NCBI RefSeq assembly: GCF_027744825.2
Contig: NC_071343.1
Span: 15,868,366-15,932,365 of the forward strand
Source: Synchiropus splendidus
Lineage: Eukaryota; Chordata; Actinopteri; Syngnathiformes; Callionymidae
DNA: 64,000 nucleotides
Direction of reading: 5' to 3'
Under the pieces are notes generated by a model that worked only from the letters and a program-made list of their open reading frames with translations, did not search any database and was not told the DNA's origin. Of this stretch, positions 51,969-63,339 are shown in pieces. A program made the translations under genes and the position numbers. Within the stretch, counting starts at the first letter, position 1; every line of letters starts with the position of its first letter.

Positions 51969-52506
51969 ATGATGATGTCACTGAGTCCACTGCTGCTCAC
52001 CCTGGGCCTCCTTGTTCACGGTGAGACTCTTCTGGACACTTTGACAAGCAGCTTCAGCAGCAGGACCTTCTGCTGAGATGGAGAGAGACTGAAAGAAGCA
52101 GCTTCCACCTTCATCCTTCTCTTCTCTGTCTTCAAGAAATGATGCTTCTGTCTTCATGTTGATCACACTGGACTTGACTCCACAACTCTTCTTCTATGTT
52201 TTCCAGGTTCATCAGGAGACATCGTCCTGACTCAGACTCCTGGATCTCAGTCTGTAGCTCCAGGACAGACTGTCTCCATCACTTGTAGAACAAGCTCAGA
52301 CGTTAGCAGCTGGCTCCACTGGTATCTTCAGAAACCTGCTGGAGCTCCAAAACTCCTCATTTATCGCTCTTCAACCCGTTGGTCTGGAGTTCCAGATCGT
52401 TTCAGTGGACAAGGATCAGGGACACAGTTCACTCTGACCATCAGCAGACTCCAGCCTGAAGATGCAGGAGTTTATTATTGTCAGCAGGGTAGCACTTACC
52501 CGTTCA
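51969..52506 (+). CDS. IGKV: V9: light-chain V segment, intact, inverted relative to C6
   Basis: Leader exon 51969-52020, intron 186 bp, V exon 52207-52506 (300 bp). CDR1 is [13 protein letters not shown]2 RSSTRWSG, and CDR3 starts CQQGSTYPF. Framework changes are QKPAGAP in FR2 and SRLQPED for SRVQPED in FR3. It lies tail-to-tail with C6. Confidence 0.93.
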
Positions 52507-52534
52507 CACAGTGAAACAAGGTCGTACAAAAACC
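52507..52534 (+). other. 12-RSS of V9
   Basis: Standard V RSS, unaltered. Confidence 0.95.
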
Positions 52535-53070
52535 TCCGTCAGCTGGAGAGGAACTGATCTGACTCCACTGCTGCACACGAGTGGAGACACTTCACATCAG
52601 CTCGTGTTCAGACTGAAGAACTATGACAATTTATTTCACCTCACATTTACACTTTGAACACTTTTGACCATTTATTAGTTTTTCATTTCAGTTTCCAAAA
52701 TCTTCTGCTCACATTTTCTACATTTCCTCACATTCTTCACATCAACTGCTGTTTGACTCTTTTGACTTGTGACAACAACTTATTATTATTATTATTATGT
52801 TAGTTTTCTTGACTTGTTTTCTGTGGCTGCTCTGTTGACGTCACTGAGCTGCTGGAATGATGATCTTTCTCACCTGTGAGACTTATAAAGGCTTTTCTTA
52901 TCTCATCTTAGAGATCAGATTCAGACGCGACTGAACAGAGTTGAAGCCAAAGATGTGATGAAGACGTCTTTATTGTCATGAAGTGATCCAAGAAACAAAA
53001 GAGTGAACATGTGGTCAGAGAGTGAGCGAGGGACAGAAGCAGAGAGCTGCTGGAGTCCAGGCCGGTCTGC
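52535..53070. other. Spacer between V9 and C6, with the C6 3' UTR
   Basis: Shorter than in sister units. A brief ATT run lies near 52782-52797. The C6 poly(A) signal is at 52969-52974 (minus). Confidence 0.75.
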
Positions 53071-53387
53071 TCAGGACTGGGAACACTGCTGTCTCCTCAG
53101 TGTCTCTGAGACTGGAGTCTGGGAGCCCTGGGTGGCCTCACAGGTCACAGAGCCCAGCGTCCTCCACTGGTCAGCAGGGATGGTCAGGGTGCTGGTCCAG
53201 CTGTAGTGGCCGTCCTTCCCCAGCAGCCCGGGGCTCTGGCTCCCCTTCCTGCTCTGGCCGTCCACCTTCCAGGACAGAGTCCAGCCTGACGGGAAGCCCT
53301 TGTTGGCCAGACACACCAACGTGGCCTTCTCTTGCTGCAGCTCCTGGCTGGAGGGGGGCAGCACGGTCAGGGTGGGCTGGAGGTCAC
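53071..53387 (-). CDS. IGKC: C6: immunoglobulin light-chain constant exon
   Basis: Complete 317-bp exon of the majority protein sequence, minus strand, with intact acceptor, domain cysteines, Trp and terminal CSQS. It is served by J6, with V10 in line and V9 inverted beyond its 3' end. Confidence 0.96.
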
Positions 53388-54331
53388 CTGGGAGACAGTG
53401 GTCACCTTAGATCATGGGTGTTTCTCATCACACAGGTGAAGGAAGGAGGAGGAGGGAAGGGGAGGGTAGAGAAGAGGGGAGAGACAGGAGGGAGAGAGGA
53501 AGGAAGTGGAGATGTATGAGGTGAGAATGAAGGAAGGAGAACATAAAGGAAAATTTACAATTAACTTGGAGATGTTGAGAGGATGGAAGGAGAAGTGGGA
53601 GGGAGCCTTAAACAAGAGGAGAAAAGGAAGGACGTGGTGGTGTTGGAGAGAAGGAGAGATGAGGGGAGGGAGAACTGCTGCAGGATGAGAGGATGAAACC
53701 AGTTATGGTGGGATTGAGGCAGAGAAGTGGACTGATATAATCACCCTGAACTCCTTCTGTCTCACTCCTCTACTCTCTTTTTAAAAGCATAAAAAAACTA
53801 CAAATGAAGAAGTGAAAGATCAAAGAAGAGAATTTGAGATGAAAATGTGAAAACCTTTCTTCAATGATTCCTGAGACAAGAGGAAGAGAACATCAATGAA
53901 GGGGAGAGGTCTTTGTTCCATAAAGGAGGGCAAAATTTACATTTCAGTTGAAAAACAGCTTTTAAAGATCAAACATTAAATTAATGAGAAACTAATAGAA
54001 ATCTGTTGAACCTCAGTCACAAAAATTCTGATTTTTGAATGAATACTGAAACTTTTTTTTTTTTACTATTCAATTCCTTCACTTTTTTATATATATTTTT
54101 GTCAAGATCAGTTCATGCTTGAATCTAAACGCACATCAACTCATTCTCTTCTTAACTCTTTGCGTTTGTCCACTCGTCTCCTGAAGACTCGATTCACTAT
54201 TTGCTGCTTCAAATTCTCGCGTTCCACTTTGAAATTCTCCTTTTTTCCTTTTTGACTCATGAATTTTCAATCAAAACTTAACATCTAGTTTCTATTTCTG
54301 AGTAAAAACAAGTGTGAGAGTGAGCACTTAC
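53388..54331 (-). other. J6-C6 intron with a polypurine tract
   Basis: The purine tract covers about 53440-53680 on plus and is shorter than in the other introns. A T-run lies near 54052-54064. No gene seen. Confidence 0.75.
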
Positions 54332-54369
54332 TTCCAACCTCCAGTCTGGTTCCTCCTCCGAACGTGCGC
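54332..54369 (-). CDS. IGKJ: J6: light-chain joining segment
   Basis: Encodes RTFGGGTRLEVG, the same as J4 and J5, with GTAAGTGC after it. V10 joins it by deletion and V9 by inversion. Confidence 0.95.
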
Positions 54370-54408
54370 CACAGTGACACAAAGTCAGCCAGTCGTGCTA
54401 CAAAAACC
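54370..54408 (-). other. 23-RSS of J6
   Basis: Standard J RSS of the locus on the minus strand. Confidence 0.95.
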
Positions 54409-55166
54409 TCTGCCACACAAAGTGACTAGAATCAGACTGACAGTGAAGCAGGAACTGCTCTTGCTTCTCTCTTCCTCACTTGCAGACATGTTGCTGCTGA
54501 AGCATGTTCTCCTCATCAGACAGAGAGATGTTGCAGTTTTCTCCTCTCATGTAGTCCAACGTTCAGACTTGAGGAGATCATTTCCTTCACGTGTCCTCAG
54601 CCCATCTTAAGCGTCTCTCCAACCAGGACTCAGCAGCAGTCTAAAACATACACGTTCATGTACTACGACAGAATATCTGTTCAAAAGGACACAATATTCA
54701 GAAGAAGGTCTGAAGCTGATGATCAAATCATGAATCTGCATTGATAAGAAACCAACATTGATTCAATCAATACTCATTTATGGGTCACTGAACCTGTGTG
54801 GACAGAAACAGAAACTAAAGCTGAAGCAACTTCAACAACTAAAACAACAATCAGTCGACTTGTTGAAACCTGAGTTGAGAGTCATTGTGTTCACTCACTG
54901 TAGGTGGAACAGCAGTTTGATGCTCATGGTTTATGGAATGTAGCTGTCAATGGAAATGTTTGTCAAAGGATGAGATGAGAGTGAAGGAGATTTTCATTCA
55001 ATCAGAAACATTTTTTAGACCATGTTTTGTTATTTTTATAATAATAATAATCAAGAAATTTGAACTATTGACAGTTTCTAATGTCATGAATGACTGATGT
55101 GACCTGTCAAGTGTCTCCACTCATGTGCAGCAGTGGAGTCAGATCAGTTCCTCTCCAGCTGACGGA
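54409..55166. other. V10-J6 spacer
   Basis: Pre-J block and the conserved V-J spacer, closest to that of V4-J3. A short AAT run lies near 55040. No gene seen. Confidence 0.75.
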
Positions 55167-55194
55167 GGTTTTTGTACGACCTTGTTTCACTGTG
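55167..55194 (-). other. 12-RSS of V10
   Basis: Standard V RSS facing J6. Confidence 0.95.
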
Positions 55195-55728
55195 TGAACG
55201 GGTAACTGTAATGCTGCTGACAATAATAAACTCCTGCGTCTTCAGGCTGGACTCTGCTGATGGTCAGAGTGAACTGTGTCCCTGATCCTTGTCCACTGAA
55301 ACGATCTGGAACTCCAGACATACGGGTTGGAGAGCTCTCCATGTCAATTAGGAGTTTAGGAGCTTCAGCAGGTTTCTGAAGATACCAGGCGAGTTCGTTG
55401 CTAACACCAGAGCTTGTTCTGCAAGTGATGGAGACAGTCTGTCCTGGAGCTACAGACTGAGATCCAGGAGTCTGAGTCAGGACGATGTCTCCTGACGAAC
55501 CTGGAAAACATAGAAGAAGAGTTGTGGAGTCAAGTCCAGTGTGATCAACATGAATCATTTCTTGAAGACAGAGAAGAGAAGGATGAAGGTGGAAGCTGCT
55601 TCTTTCAGTCTCTCTCCATCACAGCAGAAGGTCCTGCTGCTGAAGCTGCTTGTCACAGTCTCCAGAAGAGTCTCACCGTGAACAAGGAGGCCCAGGGTGA
55701 GCAGCAGTGGACTCAGTGACATCATCAT
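55195..55728 (-). CDS. IGKV: V10: light-chain V segment, intact
   Basis: Leader exon 55677-55728, intron 176 bp, V exon 55195-55500 (306 bp). CDR1 is [10 protein letters not shown]. It has the two-codon-longer [14 protein letters not shown] shared only with V4, and CDR3 starts CQQHYSYPF. It also shares with V4 the GACGAAC acceptor-side variant. It is the in-line V of J6 and C6. Confidence 0.94.
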
Positions 55729-55806
55729 TGTGGTGGCGGCGTCTTGTGGACACTCAGTGATCAACTGGGAGCTCTTAAGAGCCGCCAGCAGAGAGGAAGG
55801 ACACAC

Positions 55807-55814
55807 ATGCAAAC
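55807..55814 (-). promoter_or_regulatory. Octamer-like element of the V10 promoter
   Basis: ATGCAAAC on plus, 78 bp upstream of the V10 leader ATG. Confidence 0.7.
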
Positions 55815-57233
55815 ACAGTGAGTCAGTCAAGTGTGTGTGTCCTCAACATGTCCTGGTGCTTCCCCTCACACACTCACAGTCAAGAGTCTGGAGGGAAGCT
55901 TCAGTGGGAGCTCAGTGGCGCCCTCTGTTGAGGACAGACTCAGTTATCATCTATTATATTTGTTTTTCATCTACATTAACCAGAAAATGACAGGTTCATA
56001 ATTCAGTGGTAGATTTGTAGGTTAAAGGCCAGTTTGTTTAGTACGCCCACAAGGGTTTGATTTAATGTTCCATGACGTCAACCGTTGAACTATCTGGGAA
56101 GCTGCAATGACTGAGGGTTGAGAGTCCAGTCATTTGATGGTACAATACTGGAAGACAATCGCCTTAAAGTGCTGAACATTTTATTTTATTGAAAATATCT
56201 CAATGGTTCCACCCTGAAAAGGGTCTCAGTCCACTTCAAGGTTTGCGACTATTCTGCCATGTTTTTTTTTTTTTTAATGGCTGTGTCATAAGTCACCACT
56301 GAGAAATGCAGTTATAATGAGAAACAAGGTCATGAATTTAGTTCCATTATCTTTTAGGGAATGTGTAAGCAGTTCACTTACTCACAGAAACTTGCTGAAG
56401 TCGAATGAAAAAAAAAAAAAAATCAATAAATGAAAAACTACACCTGAATTTGCATCCAGTGGTCTTATGTTCCCCTCCCGACAAAACACCCAGATTTTCA
56501 TATCTGTTAAAAAGAGACCTTGCATGACTTTCTTCTCTTTGTGTCACCTGCAATGCCGAATAAACCTGTGACACATTTGCACCATACATCTTTCAAAAAG
56601 CTTCTCTTGTTTTGTCCATTCTCTTTGAATCCAAATTATATGGGAGCAAAAGTGGTGCCAGCGCCTCCTTCCATTATTCAGCCGTCCTGGTTAGTGGTTA
56701 GTGTAACATGTACAGGAGCCACTGATCAACTCAGGTGAGTCACATTGACTGAATAATCCAAGTAAGAATGATCTGGTGCTCATGAATGGAATAGAAAGGG
56801 AGAGGAGGAAAATGCAGAAGCTATTTCAGCCCACTCACGGCAGACACAGCTGACGACAGTAACATAACATGACGCCTCAGAAAACCAAAGAAATGTCATT
56901 TTAAACTGCACCAAGTCAACCACAGCTGCTCCTCTGATGTGAAGACAGTCTCACATCATATACAGTCAGGAAGTTGTCTGTGGAACCAGATGCAGCAGTG
57001 ATCTTTGTCCATGTTTGCGGTGAATATAGGCCAAAACTGGCATGAGCCGTGTTGCCACTCATAATGATTCTGACCATCATATGTGCAGATTACTGCGACC
57101 CGGCAAAAGATAAGTGGATGAGGATGGATGGAAGCTATGAGTTTATTCCAGAGAGTTGCCAAAGGAATTGTGCTGATGATGGTGACAGCAACCATAAAAG
57201 TGACCTGGTAAAACCATCAGAAAGACTTCAGAG

Positions 57234-57681
57234 TGTCATGTCCACACTTCATTCTTTTCGTTCATTGTTGTTTTTCTTCCGCGTCCTGTCTCGCGCTTTT
57301 ATTTTGTTACTCTCGGTTGTTGTTTCCGTTACCTGTCTCCTGTCCAGAGCTACAGGCAACTCAGCTGGCGCTCATCTCCTCGTCAGTCCTTCCATGGATA
57401 TATTCCCTTGGACGCCAGCTCCGTTTGCCAGATGGTTGCTTCTCGCTCTGTTGAGGTAAACTCAATCAAGACTTACATGCTCTTGATTTCCTGCCTGACA
57501 TTTTCTAGATTTTTCTGCGCACTTGAATCCCTATTCAGCCGTATCCTGAGTTCCCCGTTCTTTCTTGCTCCGCTTTCGTTTCTCCTTTACGCCATTCAGT
57601 CCACGTGTGAGCTGTTTTAGGGACTCACTTTTCATTTATATCGCCGACATAGTTTACTCTTTGTGTCTGTGTGTTTTTCTC
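57234..57681 (+). mobile_element. Truncated LTR-like insertion in spacer copy C
   Basis: Begins TGTCATGTCC at the same place as the LTR in copy B and follows it to about 57681, where sequence jumps to ATGCAAAACCAACATAGG, which in copy B lies about 170 bp beyond the LTR. The insertion therefore predates the B/C duplication and later lost its 3' part. Confidence 0.65.
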
Positions 57682-58019
57682 ATGCAAAACCAACATAGGT
57701 ATAGATTGACGTTGTGAAAGTTGCCATTCATGGAGTCAGAGCAGAACATTGGCGGCTATGGGAGCTTCATGGAATGCAGTGATCACAGCATGCTGTACCA
57801 ACCAGGAGGCAGAGGAGGAGCCTGCTGGCCCATGATAATGTTCTGCATCTCCCCATCCACTCAGAGGTCCAAGGTCAATGTATTACGCCATGGGAGTGTG
57901 GATGGGTTGAAAACAGAGAGCAAACAAAATGTTTAAAGAAGAATTTAGAGCATGGTGAGATCTGTGGTCAGAAAAGCAGGTTGACTAAAACTTCATCATG
58001 AGTTTTCTCCAGAGTCCTT

Positions 58020-58155
58020 CCTGTCGATCACATCAGAAGCAGAAGTTTCCACTTGAACTTGATATGTTTAGAACAGAGAGCTGAGTGAGGTCACAGCTCA
58101 GTGGAGCCACCTGCTGTCCCTGTTCATGCTGAGTGACTCGGAGCAGGAAGTGAAA
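58020..58155 (-). promoter_or_regulatory. Candidate intercluster enhancer, copy 5
   Basis: CACCTG (58108-58113) and GGAAGTGAAA (58146-58155), 32 bp apart, nearly identical to copy 3. Confidence 0.5.
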
Positions 58156-59152
58156 GTTCTAGACGAACCTGCTTCATCAGACTCAAATCCCAGGAATGAA
58201 CTGAAGTGACAGTTGTAACTTTTAAAATCACAGATCACTGTGGAGACACGGGTCGATCATGTTTGTTATGAGTTGAGTGATGGGGATGAACACAGTCAAA
58301 ACGAAGGCAGGAGACTGACCTGAATGGAGAAAATGAGATGAGCAATGATGAACAATATGATGGAGAGGAGAGCGGTATTCGCTCTTTGTTGCTCTTGAAA
58401 TGTCTGAAGTGCTGGGAAACTATTTTGTCATGTAATCCCTTAATGATGAGCAGCTTCATGGAAAACAGTACAGTCAGCACAGTTTCGAATTATCTCTTCG
58501 CTTGATAATCCTTCAGTAAATAAATGGAAAAAAAGGCAAAACAACAAAGAGAAACAAAGATATATTGTTCAGCAGGGCGTCAGCAGGAGGTGACCTCCAG
58601 AGTTGGAGGATCCATCTATGGGCAGTGAAAGATGAAAATGTTTTGATTTGGTTTTCCTCAAACCAGGGTCGAATGATGAAGTTCTGAACTTTGGTGGGCA
58701 TGGGTTGATGAAAAAAATGGAGTTTCCTGCTCTTCTTGTCAGTGAGGAGAAAGAAATCAAAAGTGCACAAATCATTTCATGATGAAAATCTGATAATAGA
58801 CTCCTGCTGCAACGTTGAATAACCATCAGCATCTGTTTGAATTCTGCTGGATCAGCACCAATGACATTCATCAGTCTCAACTCACTTGACTTGAGCTCCA
58901 GTAGGGATGTGTTCTTCAACTTAAATACTCAGCTTTTCTGCATTGTGAACTTGGTGAGAGGATGAAGCAGGTCATAAACTCCTGGATCAACTCAGGATGA
59001 GGGACACAGTCATTGTTCGTCTATAACATGGATTTAAAGAATTTACTTCATATCTTCCCTCTGTGAGTTTCCGTCCTGAGGCTGTGTGAAAGCTGCAGTG
59101 AGGGGAAACACCAGGACATGTTGAGGACACACACACTTGACTGACTCACTGT

Positions 59153-59160
59153 GTTTGCAT
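59153..59160 (+). promoter_or_regulatory. Octamer-like element of the V11 promoter
   Basis: GTTTGCAT, 81 bp upstream of the V11 leader ATG, as in V7. Confidence 0.7.
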
Positions 59161-59241
59161 GTGTGTCCTTCCTCTCTGCTGGCGGCTCTTAAGAGCTCCC
59201 AGTTGATCACTGAGTGTCCACAAGACGCCGCCGCCACCACA

Positions 59242-59785
59242 ATGATGATGTCACTGAGTCCACTGCTGCTCACCCTGGGCCTCCTTGTTCACGGTGAGAC
59301 TCTTCTGGAGACTTTGACAAACAGCTTCAGCAGCAGCTTCACCTTCTGCTGTGATGGAGAAAGACTGAAAGAAGCAGCTTCCACCTTCATCCTTCTCTTC
59401 TCTGTCTTCAAGAAATGATGCTTCTGTCTTCATGTTGATCGCACTGGACTTGACTCCACAACTCTTCTTCTATGTTTTCCAGGTTCATCAGGAGACATCG
59501 TCCTGACTCAGACTCCTGGATCTCAGTCTGTAGCTCCAGGACAGACTGTCTCCATCACTTGTAGAACAAGCACAAGTGTTAGCACCAGCTACCTCCACTG
59601 GTATCTTCAGAAACCCGCTGAAGCTCCTAAACTCCTGATTTACAGCACTTCAACCCGTGAGTCTGGAGTTCCAGATCGTTTCAGTGGACAAGGATCAGGG
59701 ACACAGTTCACTCTGACCATCAGCAGAGTCCAGCCTGAAGATGCAGGAGTCTATTATTGTCAGCAGGGTAGCACTTACCCGCTCA
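59242..59785 (+). CDS. IGKV: V11: light-chain V segment, intact
   Basis: Leader exon 59242-59293, intron 189 bp, V exon 59483-59785 (303 bp). CDR1 [11 protein letters not shown] and CDR2 STSTRESG are those of V5, but CDR3 starts CQQGSTYPL, close to V9. Its promoter and intron follow V7 rather than V5. It is the in-line V of J7 and C7. Confidence 0.94.
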
Positions 59786-59813
59786 CACAGTGAAACAAGG
59801 TCGTACAAAAACC
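59786..59813 (+). other. 12-RSS of V11
   Basis: Standard V RSS, unaltered. Confidence 0.95.
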
Positions 59814-60417
59814 TCCGTCAGCTGGAGAGGAACTGATCTGACTCCACTGCTGCACATGAGTGGAGACACTTCACAGGTCACATCATTCACGACATGAAAA
59901 ACTCTCAATGGAGTTTATTATTATTATAATTATAATTATTATTATTAATATAATTATTATTATTAGTATTATTATTATTATTTCAGATGTTCCTCTGAAT
60001 ATTGTGTCCTTTTGAACAGCTATTCTGTTGTAACACATGAACCTGTGTGTATTTCAGACAGTGGAGGATCCTGGAGTTACCTGAGGAAACTCACAGACAT
60101 AAAGGAGTCAAACCAGGATCTGGGGATCATGATGCTGCAGCACTGACCACTGCACCTCCTTCAGTGTGGCTCCATGAAGAAGCTGCTGAGTCCTGGTTCG
60201 AGAAAGACCTGAAATGGGCTGAGGACACGTGAAGGAAATGACCTTTGACCTCCTCAAGTCTGAACGTTGGACGACATGAGAGGAGAAAACTGCAACATCT
60301 CTCTGTCTGATGAGGAGAACATGCTTCAGCAGCAACATGTCTGCAAGTGAGGAAGAGAGAAGCAAGAGCAGTTCCTGCTTCACTGTCAGTCTGATTCTAG
60401 TCACTTTGTGTGGCAGA
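59814..60417. other. V11-J7 spacer
   Basis: An ATT/AAT microsatellite lies at about 59918-59982; the remainder resembles the V2-J2 spacer (inverse). No gene seen. Confidence 0.75.
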
Positions 60418-60456
60418 GGTTTTTGTAGCACGACTGGCTGACTTTGTGTCACTGTG
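60418..60456 (+). other. 23-RSS of J7
   Basis: Standard J RSS of the locus. Confidence 0.95.
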
Positions 60457-60494
60457 GTACACGTTCGGAGGAGGAACCAGACTGGAGGTTGGAA
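60457..60494 (+). CDS. IGKJ: J7: light-chain joining segment
   Basis: Encodes YTFGGGTRLEVG; its first codon (Tyr) matches J3, while the rest matches the majority. It ends before GTAAGTGC and serves C7, with V11 in line and V12 inverted. Confidence 0.95.
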
Positions 60495-61452
60495 GTAAGT
60501 GCTCACTCTCACACTTGTTTTTACTCAGAAATAGAAACTAGATGTGAAGTTTTGATTGAAAATTCATGACTCAAAATGCATAATTTCAAAGCGAAACTTG
60601 AGAATTTGTAGCAGCAAATAGTGAATCTAGTCTTCAGAAGACAAGTGGACAATCATAGAAAAAGTTGAAAAGGGAATGAGTGGATGTGAGTTTAGATTCA
60701 AGCATGAACTGATCTTGACAAAAATAAATCTAAAAAAAAGTGAAGGAATTGAAAAGTAAAAAAAAAAAAGATTCAATATTGATTCAGTATTTTCGTTAGT
60801 GAGGTTCAACAGATTTCTATGAGTTTCTCATTAATTTAATGTTTGAGCTTTAAAAGTTGTTTTTCAACTGAAATGTAAATTTTGCCTTCCTTTATGGAAC
60901 AAAGACCTCTCCCCTTCATTGATGTTCTCTTCCTCTTGTCTCAGGAATCATTGAAGAAAGGTTTTCACATTTTCATCTCAAATTCTTTTCTTTGATCTTT
61001 CACTTCTTAATTTGTAGTTTTTTTATGATTTTAAAAAGACAGTAGAGGAGTGAGACAGAGGGAGTTCAGGGTGATTCTTTCAGTCCACTTCTCTCCCTCA
61101 ATCCCACCATAACTGGTTTCATCCTCTCATCCTGCAGCAGTTCTCCCTCCCCTCATCTCTCCTTCTCTCCAACTTCCTTCCAACTTGATCATCTTGATCA
61201 CACCATCTCCTTCCTTTTCTCCTCTTTTTTCAGTCTCTCTCCCACTTCTCCTTCCATCCTCTCAACATCTCCAAGTTAATTGTAAATTTTCCTTTATGTT
61301 CTCCTTCCTTCATTCTCACCTCATACATCTCCACTTCCTTCCTCTCTTCCTCCTGTCTCTCCCCTCTTCTCTACCCTCCCCTTCCCTCCTCCTCCTTCCT
61401 TCACGTGTGTGATGAGAAACATCCATGATCTAAGGTGACCACTGTCTCCCAG
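60495..61452 (+). other. J7-C7 intron with a polypyrimidine tract
   Basis: The tract covers about 61085-61405. An A-run lies near 60757-60769. No gene seen. Confidence 0.75.
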
Positions 61453-61769
61453 GTGACCTCCAGCCCACCCTGACCGTGCTGCCCCCCTCCAGCCAGGAGC
61501 TGCAGCAAGAGAAGGCCACGTTGGTGTGTCTGGCCAACAAGGGCTTCCCGTCAGGCTGGACTCTGTCCTGGAAGGTGGACGGCCAGAGCAGGAAGGGGAG
61601 CCAGAGCCCCGGGCTGCTGGGGAAGGACGGCCACTACAGCTGGACCAGCACCCTGACCATCCCTGCTGACCAGTGGAGGACGCTGGGCTCTGTGACCTGT
61701 GAGGCCACCCAGGGCTCCCAGACTCCAGTCTCAGAGACACTGAGGAGACAGCAGTGTTCCCAGTCCTGA
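61453..61769 (+). CDS. IGKC: C7: immunoglobulin light-chain constant exon
   Basis: Complete 317-bp exon of the majority protein, with intact acceptor, domain cysteines, Trp and terminal cysteine. Poly(A) signal at 61866-61871. Confidence 0.96.
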
Positions 61770-62624
61770 GCAGACCGGCCTGGACTCCAGCAGCTCTCTG
61801 CTTCTGTCCCTCGCTCACTCTCTGACCACATGTTCACTCTTTTGTTTCTTGGATCACTTCATGACAATAAAGACGTCTTCATCACATCTTTGGCTTCAAC
61901 TCTGTTCAGTCGCGTCTGAATCTGATCTCTAAGATGAGATAAGAAAAGCCTTTATTGGTCTCACAGGTGAGAAAGATCATCATTCCAGCAGCTCAGTGAC
62001 GTCAACAGAGCAGCCACAGAAAACAGGTCAAGAAAACAAACATCAACAAAATATGGAAGTAAACTAATAATAATCATAATAATCATAATAATTACAACAA
62101 CAATTATTATCATTATTATGTTCTTGATTCACGTCACAAGAGTCAAACAGCAGTTGATGTGAAGAATGTGAGGAAATGTAGAAAATCTGAGGGAGCAGAA
62201 GATTTTGGAAACTGAAATGTGAGTGTTATGAATGTTTCACGATTGTGAGTCAGTTGCACTTGAATAGAGTTTCTTCCTTTTGATTGTTTTTCAAACCACC
62301 AACAGCAAAGTGAGATATTGATAAAATTCACCGAGAATATCATCAACAAATCATGCCCAACATTATCAGTGAAATGAAATCAATCTGAATAATGTTTCTG
62401 AACTGGTGTGGACTCAGTTTGAAAGAGACTTTTGTGACGAATCAGCAGAAATATTTAGAGGTAGTTGCGAGGTAGAGAAGATAGAAAAACTAATAAATGG
62501 TCAAAAGTTAAAAAGTGCAACTGTGAAGTGAAATAAATTGTCAAAGTCTGAACATGAGCTGATGTGAAGTGTCTCCACTCATGTGCAGCAGTGGAGTCAG
62601 ATCAGTTCCTCTCCAGCTGACGGA
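61770..62624. other. C7 3' UTR and spacer to the inverted V12
   Basis: A degenerate AAT/ATT microsatellite lies at about 62064-62119; the rest is the common post-C spacer. No gene seen. Confidence 0.75.
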
Positions 62625-62652
62625 GGTTTTTGTACGACCTTGTTTCACTGTG
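62625..62652 (-). other. 12-RSS of V12
   Basis: Standard V RSS, pointing toward C7. Confidence 0.95.
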
Positions 62653-63183
62653 TGAACGGGTAAGTGCTACCATGCTGACAATAATAAACTCCTGCGTCTT
62701 CAGGCTGGACTCTGCTGATGGTCAGAGTGTACTCTCTCCCAGATCGCTGTCCACTGAAACGATCTGGAATTCCAGACTGACGGCTTGATACAGTGTAAAT
62801 CAGTAATTTTGGAGCTTCGGCAGGTTTCTGAAGATACCAGTGGAGGTAGCTGCCATCATATGAGTCTGCTCTACAAGTGATGGAGACAGTCTGTCCTGGA
62901 GTTACAGACTGAGATCCAGGAGTCTGAGTCAGGACGATGTCTCCTGATGAACCTGGAAAACATAGAAGAAGAGTTGTGGAGTCAAGTCCAGTGCTATCAA
63001 CATGAATCATTTCTTGAAGACAGAGAAGAGAAGGATGAAGGTGGAAGCTGCTTCTTTCAGTCTCTCTCCATCACAGCAGAAGGTGAAGCTGCTGCTGAAG
63101 CTGCTTGTCAAAGTCTCCAGAAGAGTCTCACCGTGAACAAGGAGGCCCAGGGTGAGCAGCAGTGGACTCAGTGACATCATCAT
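62653..63183 (-). CDS. IGKV: V12: light-chain V segment, intact and most divergent
   Basis: Leader exon 63132-63183, intron 179 bp, V exon 62653-62952 (300 bp). Framework 1 has SVTPG for SVAPG. CDR1 is [14 protein letters not shown]2 TVSSRQSG, and CDR3 starts CQHGSTYPF. Framework 3 differs strongly: [20 protein letters not shown] against [20 protein letters not shown]. The leader, RSS and cysteines are normal. It is inverted relative to C7. Confidence 0.94.
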
Positions 63184-63261
63184 TGTGGTGGCGGCGTCTT
63201 GTGGACACTCAGTGATCAACTGGGAGCTCTTAAGAGCCGCCAGCAGAGAGGAAGGACACAC

Positions 63262-63269
63262 ATGCAAAC
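63262..63269 (-). promoter_or_regulatory. Octamer-like element of the V12 promoter
   Basis: ATGCAAAC on plus, 78 bp upstream of the V12 leader ATG. Confidence 0.7.
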
Positions 63270-63339
63270 ACAGTGAGTCAGTCAAGTGTGTGTGTTCTCA
63301 ACATGTCCTGGTGTTTCCCCTCACAGTCGCTTTCACAGT

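Larger units (their letters stand above)
55935..59070 (-). repeat. Intercluster spacer, copy C of three
   Basis: Inverse of copy A and parallel to copy B. It is shorter because the LTR and adjoining sequence are truncated at about 57681. Open frames such as 58235-58480 and 58569-58919 have relatives in A and B but no recognised family. Confidence 0.8.
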
